DNA from: Ignelater luminosus
Taxonomy: Eukaryota > Arthropoda > Insecta > Coleoptera > Elateridae
Direction: 5' to 3'
Length of the DNA stretch: 64,000 nt
Assembly: GCA_011009095.1 (NCBI GenBank)
Contig: VTPC01000847.1
Location: forward strand, 36,338 to 100,337
Shown here: one piece after another, positions 58,801-64,000 of the stretch
Layout of the letters: each line of letters begins with the position of its first letter
How positions within the stretch are numbered: position 1 is the first letter of the stretch
Made by a program: the position numbers and the translations under genes
Notes under the pieces: model-generated
Database searches by the model: none
The model's input: only the letters and a program-made list of their open reading frames with translations
What the model was told of the DNA's origin: nothing

Positions 58801-59442
58801 TGTACAATTGTTTCTGTACAAAATGTTAAATATAGACAATCAAATGCCCATACTGCAAGACCGCCAGCTGCCCACATAAGTAAATGCGAAGTTAAGGTTA
58901 TGTTATACAGCACATCATAACCATCCATACTCCAAATCCCCATTGGCAAACGCTTTTCCATTAAACCGTATATCATAAGAAAACTTACAGAGACCATAAT
59001 CAGTACGAAAAATATTTGCTGTGTATACCCTATATTTTTGGAAAACTTATCTAATTTATGTTTGATATCATCAGTACATACAGTAGTCTTCCAAAAGTTT
59101 TTGGTATCTTCAAGTAACATGACTAGTTTGTTTTGCTGATAAGCCACCACCGTGATTTTGGCAAACATCTTAAAGACGAAAATTATTTTATAGTACAAGA
59201 TTTGATATTTCCTACTTCATACTCACGTGCGCAAATACACCAAACGCTTCTCCATTGTTAACCAGTTTAAAGATATTTCCCTGAGTACCTTTGAATTGCA
59301 TTAAGACTAGAAATTCTATGAAAATAAGTAATGCAGAATAGATTATTGCAAAAACTGTTACTTTCTTTTTGCTTGTTGAATAAAGACCGACGAATTTTAG
59401 TACACCTAGCGAATATCTCCAAGGACTAAATTCTTTTTCCAT
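55888..59442 (-). CDS. Odorant receptor 3 (7tm_6), complete, six exons
   Basis: Six minus-strand exons: 59442-59227 (ATG, MEKEFSPWRYSLGVLKFVGL), 59168-58678, 58382-58281, 57621-57522, 56160-56002, 55944-55888 (stop TAA). All borders are GT/AG; introns are 58, 295, 659, 1361 and 57 bp. The total is 1125 nt, 374 aa, uninterrupted. Exon 2 carries the membrane segments (VSVSFLMIYGL; HLLMWAAGGLAVWAFDCLYL). Exon 3 is LYSPALFSEYVTISPLLC, exon 4 FYCVSADYVISE, and exon 5 DAVYHSDWYSQYF, LRKPLTFIMQKSQQ, AGGLFQINARTVLA. Exon 6 is ILKVSWSACTLIRGLKGK. It is the most compact member and free of identifiable transposons, so it is the best reference for the array. Ligand unknown. Confidence 0.92.
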
Positions 59443-59929
59443 TGCTCAAGATTAGGAGTTGTTTCCTGAAAAAACGGAATAATTATTGATATTAATATAT
59501 CATAACAAGTATCCAATACACTCCAGAAATGTAATTATAAAGTTAAATCTTTATAGTGATTGTGTTTGCATTCTCTATTATTTGATGTTAGATTTGCTGT
59601 TAATCGACGATTTTACTTGCTATCATGTGTTAGAATTAAACAAATTAAACAAAAGCCTTTACAAGAGAATAAACAATTTCGCTATTTGTTTAGAAAGTAG
59701 TATTTAATATGTGAACAAAAAATTATTTAAGCTGTCATCAATAACATATTTATTTCACAGTTGGGCTAGAAAATTACACATACTGGGTGTATCAAAAAGG
59801 TCTTACATAACTACACAGCGCCATTCCTCGGTCTATATAGTACAGAGATTCGTTACCAAAAGGTTTTTTATCTCTAACAGTATTCTTTTAATACCATATA
59901 AAAGAACGATCAACACGACAACGTAGAAT
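59443..59929. other. OR-3 5' flank
   Basis: Contains the OR-3 promoter by position. Short plus-strand frames have no recognised motif. Confidence 0.3.
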
Positions 59930-60440
59930 GTTTTAAATACTTGGGCAAAAAGTTACCGGAACTCTCTGATGCGAAACTGAAGGAGGGAGTTCTTATTGGA
60001 CCAGACATACGAAAGCTCATGAAAGACGACCAGTTTGGCTTATCAATGAAAGAGGACGAAAATAAAGCCTGGAATGGGTTCAAAGATGTCAATAAGTTTT
60101 TAGAGAATCAAAAAAAACCCTAATTTTAAAAAGATTGTGGAAAGGATGCTAGAAAAGTTTCAGCATTTGGTATTCTCAATGAGCTTAAAAGTTCACTTTT
60201 TGCACTCTCATCTGGACTACTTCCCCGGAAACTTGGGTGCAGTTAGCGAGGAGCAGGGAGAGAGATTCCATTAAGACATTAAGGAAAAGGAACGAAAGTA
60301 TCAGGGCCGGTAGAATAAAAATATGCTGCTGGATGTTGCACAGGGAGAAGGTACAAGTTGACCACAAATGCAAAGGCATCAAAAGAAGTTTTGGGAAAAA
60401 ACCAAGGTTCTTCTGAGGATTAGACGATATTGTGTAAATA
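59930..60440 (+). pseudogene. TE-associated protein fragment
   Basis: Plus-strand translation gives FKYLGKKLPELSDAKLKEGV and GPDIRKLMKDDQFGLSMKED, then WNGFKDVNKFLENQ. After a frame change come VERMLEKFQHLVFSMSLKVH, FLHSHLDYFPGNLGAVSEEQ and GERFH followed by a stop. This is a protein repeatedly seen in repetitive regions of insect and other animal genomes and treated as transposon-derived. Its biochemical role is not known to me. At least one frameshift and two stops; the N-terminal half is missing. Confidence 0.6.
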
Positions 60441-61339
60441 TAATCTATATATCTAGCACTGAATTAAAAGTCCAAACAGTTTCTTTTCTTTTTTGTAAAT
60501 TAAATTGTTATAAGCAAATATGACTTTTTTCACTATTTTCTATTACGTTTTTGGGTTTTGGGCACCAAAAAACATAAGAATCAGCAGAAACTGTTCAAAC
60601 AACTTTAAAAAAATTTCAAAATGGAGATCTGTGTAATTGCTTAACCGTCCGTTGTATCATCCCTTCGGTAATGGTATTCGCAGCGTCGTTGACTCGAGCT
60701 TGATTGATTGATTGATTGATTCAAAATTTAGTATTGGTGTTTGATAAACAATTTTGTTAAGCTTCCATAAAAATAATCCAGAATACTACAGTTGGGAGAC
60801 CATCACAATTGATCCATCTTACAGAAAATTCAGTATTTAAATATTCAGGAACTGCTATTCCATAATGATCCTGTTCATTATATTTTGAAACTACATACGT
60901 CTAAGAATTTCCAAGAAAACATCGTCCAATAGGTCGATAATGGTTTCTCTAAGAAATTGCAAATAAGTTTTACCGTTTAAGAAAACTAACCAGGCTATGA
61001 TTATAAATTTATTTTCGTGTATTAGGATCATCTTATTATGACTGTTTAGATGCGTCCATTGAAAAGTAAATGAGCAGAAGAAGTAGTATATGTACTTAAT
61101 ATTTTTACCATTTTTGGTGCTCTTAGCAAATATTGTAATTGAATTATTGCAAAAGCATGTAATGTGTGGTACCAGATTTAGATCGTTCATGGTAAACCAA
61201 GACAGAGTCAGTCTCAGGGATTTGTAGATCGCTCAAATCAATGTATCCAGAACATTGTAACGAATAACAAATTTGCCATTCGCCATAAGTGTTGATTTGT
61301 ATTTTAAATTTTAGTTTATTATCCATTGCATTTAATTTT
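60441..61339. other. No gene seen; short (GATT)n repeat
   Basis: AT-rich. ATTGATTGATTGATTGATTC is at about 60702-60721. No coding evidence. Confidence 0.35.
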
Positions 61340-61830
61340 TTTAGTTAATCAGCCGCAATATAATGCTTTGAAGCCACCGTGCAACAGTTCTCCAAGCGCA
61401 TATCAGTTTTTCTCATTTGCAACGTTTGCGCTCTCCAAATTCGTAATTATGGAGAAACCGACAGGTATAAATGCTGACGCTTGTGGCTCGAATAGGCAGT
61501 TGTTCAATCCGCGAATTGTGCAAGCAACTCTTTAGCGACTGAAGAGTGTTCTCGAAGGTTAGCGAAGTACTTGCTACCCATATCCCAATCCTTTCATCCC
61601 GAACTCCTATTCGTAGCCTAATTGATGCTGCTGTTGACCAGTTTTGGATTGTCGCTGTTAGAGCGAGCCATCGTTGTTGGCAAGTGCCCCTCCGACCTAG
61701 CAGGGTTGTATCGCACGGCGATGGCTGCCGTAGGGCACCTAACCCGATTGCGTTAATAGAATATCTAACCCGACCCGCAATAAAAAAAGGCAATGTTGTA
61801 GAAAAGAATGTAAAATATAATGATAACAAC
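61340..61830. other. GC-richer island with long open frames on both strands
   Basis: About 500 bp clearly less AT-rich than its surroundings. Open frames are 61413-61832 minus (139 aa) and 61546-61926 plus (126 aa). Neither has motifs I recognise (for example ALRQPSPCDTTLLGRRGTCQ on minus). The composition suggests inserted DNA, perhaps part of a transposon or a captured sequence. A real gene is not established. Confidence 0.4.
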
Positions 61831-63159
61831 AATCAACAAATCATTCAGCAACCTTGTTTTCTTATAAAATCTTGTTTTGTTTCTTTCACAGAAGTACTAT
61901 TAGGAATAATAACATTAAATCGGTAATGTGCTCAACTGCACAATTTTTCTTACATAATAAATTAAACTCGATGTATGTATCACACGCAGAAAATTATTTC
62001 ATTTAGTACTTAGTTGCTTTTAACTAATTTATCGTAACCTTCATTTAAATTATATTATGTAAAGAAACTTACACAGACTATCGTCGCCTCGCGTCGCATA
62101 TTATATTATGCATAGTACATGGGTTGTTCCATATATTTCTAGCAAAAGACTATAGTAGCATCTTAAACAATTGCCGATCCCGTAAATTGACAATTTATTG
62201 TTTTGATCTTATTCGGCTATGGCACTGTCAACTTTCAATTAAAACTGGATTTGTGGCAAAGTTTTTAAGGTTCTGCATTGTTAATTTGACGTTTATACAC
62301 GACTTAAAGTTGTTCAAACGGTTTTCGAGCTATGATTCGGTATGACTACAAACAATTAAACACTTTTCCTGGATCAGCATTTAAAGGTCAGAAAACTCGC
62401 AAGTTGTTAAATACCTTACTTGTTGAATGAAAAGCAGACATGACACGAATGCATTGATGTACATTTATGCTTGAAAAATTTGATGGAAGCGATTCAGAAC
62501 AGATGTCATGCATCTTAATTAGTAACGAATCCCCAAACTACGTTTAGTTTTAATTTCTTAAAACGAAAAAGATCATGCAGGAAAAAAAATTTTGCGATGC
62601 AATTACCGTAGTTGCGGAATTTAATTGGATTTTTGAAGAGCTTTCAAATTCAGTCTTAGTCGATTGTTTTGCTAAGTGTTTCACGAAATGCATATATGTA
62701 GATCACTTTGGAAAAACATAAAACTACTTTTTGAAATATTCTTATAGTTTCCTCACTGCTAACAATTTATGGAACAGTCCATCTACGATGCAGCTTTCCA
62801 AAACAATATTTCATAAATCCCATCACAAGTTATAAGTACGTACCTGAAAACTTGGAGACCTGATCGGTGATCAAAAGAATTATACGAGACGGTATAAAAA
62901 ATCGTTAATTTTAAAGAAACTTCTAAATGATGTAATTATACATTGCAATGTAAAATCTTATTTTTAATTTAAAATGGTAGACGTATTCCTGCCATACCAT
63001 TTTATTCAAGTACATACTTACTTTATTTTTAGTAAGATAAACGATGAAGGTACTTATTAGACACCTACAATTGAATTTTTAAGTTATGTATTATTTAGCT
63101 GCAGCAGATGCTTCTAACCATGTATTCAGCACTAGGCAATATTAGTTTTTTTTAATGTA
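61831..63159. other. No gene seen
   Basis: AT-rich sequence upstream of block D. A 73 aa plus-strand frame (62124-62345) lacks motifs. Confidence 0.3.
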
Positions 63160-64000
63160 ATGATTATTAATTTAATTATCAGAAGCACTTATCGGCAATT
63201 TCTTAGTATATCTTTCCTTTTTGATGCTGACAACACTAGTGAAATACTGCTGGGCTTTTCTCTAGGTGATTGGATATTTATAGTATACCTATTTTGTATA
63301 TCTACATATCTGTTTCAGTCTATTATTGCGTTTATATTTTATTTTACTTTTTATTTACATATTTAACCAAGACAGACCATATAATTTATAAAAACTCTCG
63401 TTGCTTGTGTCATCAGGCCGATGATAAGCTGTAATTCATAGCTTGTTCGCTGAATTATTTACAAGAATAGTTTATACAGAGCGAGTATTTTTCAGTTTAC
63501 AGCTGACATTACACTTGTGCTTTTTTCAAGGATATCCTAGATCTTACCTTAACAAAATGAAATAAATATATATTGAAGTGATCTAAGTAGCAAGATTTAT
63601 TTTGAAATACCCATAAGCTGCTTATGAAAAACACGCCTAATTGCCTAATTACAACACACAACCGTAAACTGATGAAGTACTCGCTCTGTATTTGCCAAGA
63701 GATCTATAGATGTTTTTACGAAAGCTTCTATAATTATAGTCTTAAGAATATCAAGTTCACAACCGGGGGAATGGGAACGTTTAAGAAAACAAACAATAAT
63801 TGTGAAACCCTGTAATTAGGGAAGCCTGTTGGATTCTTGAAATATTTAAAAATAAAATAAAGTAAAATAAAAATGCAAGAGGTTTAGGTATAATAAATTT
63901 GATGCCTGTCGTGTAGTACATAATGTAATACAAATATCTACTGAGAGTGTTCCCACGATTTTTAATTGCTTTAAAAATAAAATTTGACATTTACAATTCT
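63160..64000. repeat. OR-array block D, cut by the window end
   Basis: Near-identical in order and sequence to 40065-40900 (block C), including the 63 aa plus-strand frame (63624-63815) and the AAAAT-type microsatellite at ~63850. It lies 3.7 kb upstream of OR-3. Confidence 0.82.

Noticed and set aside
1..64000. tRNA, rRNA, CRISPR arrays, bacterial operons or riboswitches
   Set aside because: None could be recognised; short tandem motifs (CTAT, GATT, AAAAT) are microsatellites.

Overview
This is an AT-rich, repeat-laden window from an insect nuclear genome. The only host genes I can support are three odorant receptors of the insect-specific 7tm_6 family, all on the minus strand, with spliced exons and consensus GT/AG borders. 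The order within insects cannot be fixed from sequence alone; the receptor type and the transposon mix would fit a beetle, but that is inference.

Host layout. OR-1 (exons 1-2 at 3276-4040) is partial: its remaining exons must lie left of the window or be lost. OR-2 (25587-36371) and OR-3 (55888-59442) can be modelled completely as six exons each. Both give 1125 nt including the stop (374 aa), with the same intron phases and nearly the same exon lengths (213/216, 491, 102, 100, 159, 60/57). Related non-coding blocks lie around the genes at about 15.2-16.2, 19.1-19.6, 40.1-41.5 (+45.2-45.4), 55.6-55.9 and 63.2-64.0 kb. The locus therefore looks like a tandem array built by segmental duplication and later inflated by transposons.

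Mobile DNA, left to right: a TTATAA-flanked MITE (1.3 kb); a Tc3-like element (1.7-2.9 kb); a nearly intact Ty3/Gypsy LTR retrotransposon (4.9-9.7 kb); an RTE-like non-LTR element (10.4-13.3 kb); a foldback element (13.4-13.9 kb); a second, different non-LTR remnant (19.6-20.9 kb); an antisense RT relic (21.6-21.9 kb); a mariner (23.2 kb); another foldback MITE (24.9-25.5 kb); an unclassified TIR element inside OR-2 intron 4 (27.6-29.4 kb), with an inverted second copy at 48.8-51.2 kb; a mariner and an IS630/Tc1-like element with a wide D-E spacing inside OR-2 intron 2 (31.5-35.1 kb); a further DDE element (37.2-38.6 kb); a Penelope-like fragment (39.1 kb); a PIF/Harbinger element that has swallowed a Jockey/CR1-type LINE (41.5-45.2 kb); two more mariners (51.3-52.5 and 53.3-54.4 kb); and a TE-type protein fragment (59.9-60.4 kb). 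Almost all transposase and RT genes are broken by frameshifts, stops or internal deletions.

How it fits together: the receptors are likely membrane proteins that pair with the co-receptor Orco in olfactory neurons. Transposons have enlarged OR-2 introns 2 and 4 to about 5.1 and 4.2 kb (295 bp and 1.36 kb in OR-3) without damaging its exons or splice sites. No RNA gene or CRISPR array is visible. No wholly new biological system could be established; the best leads are the TIR element of unknown class, the wide-spacing DDE transposase and the structure of the receptor array.
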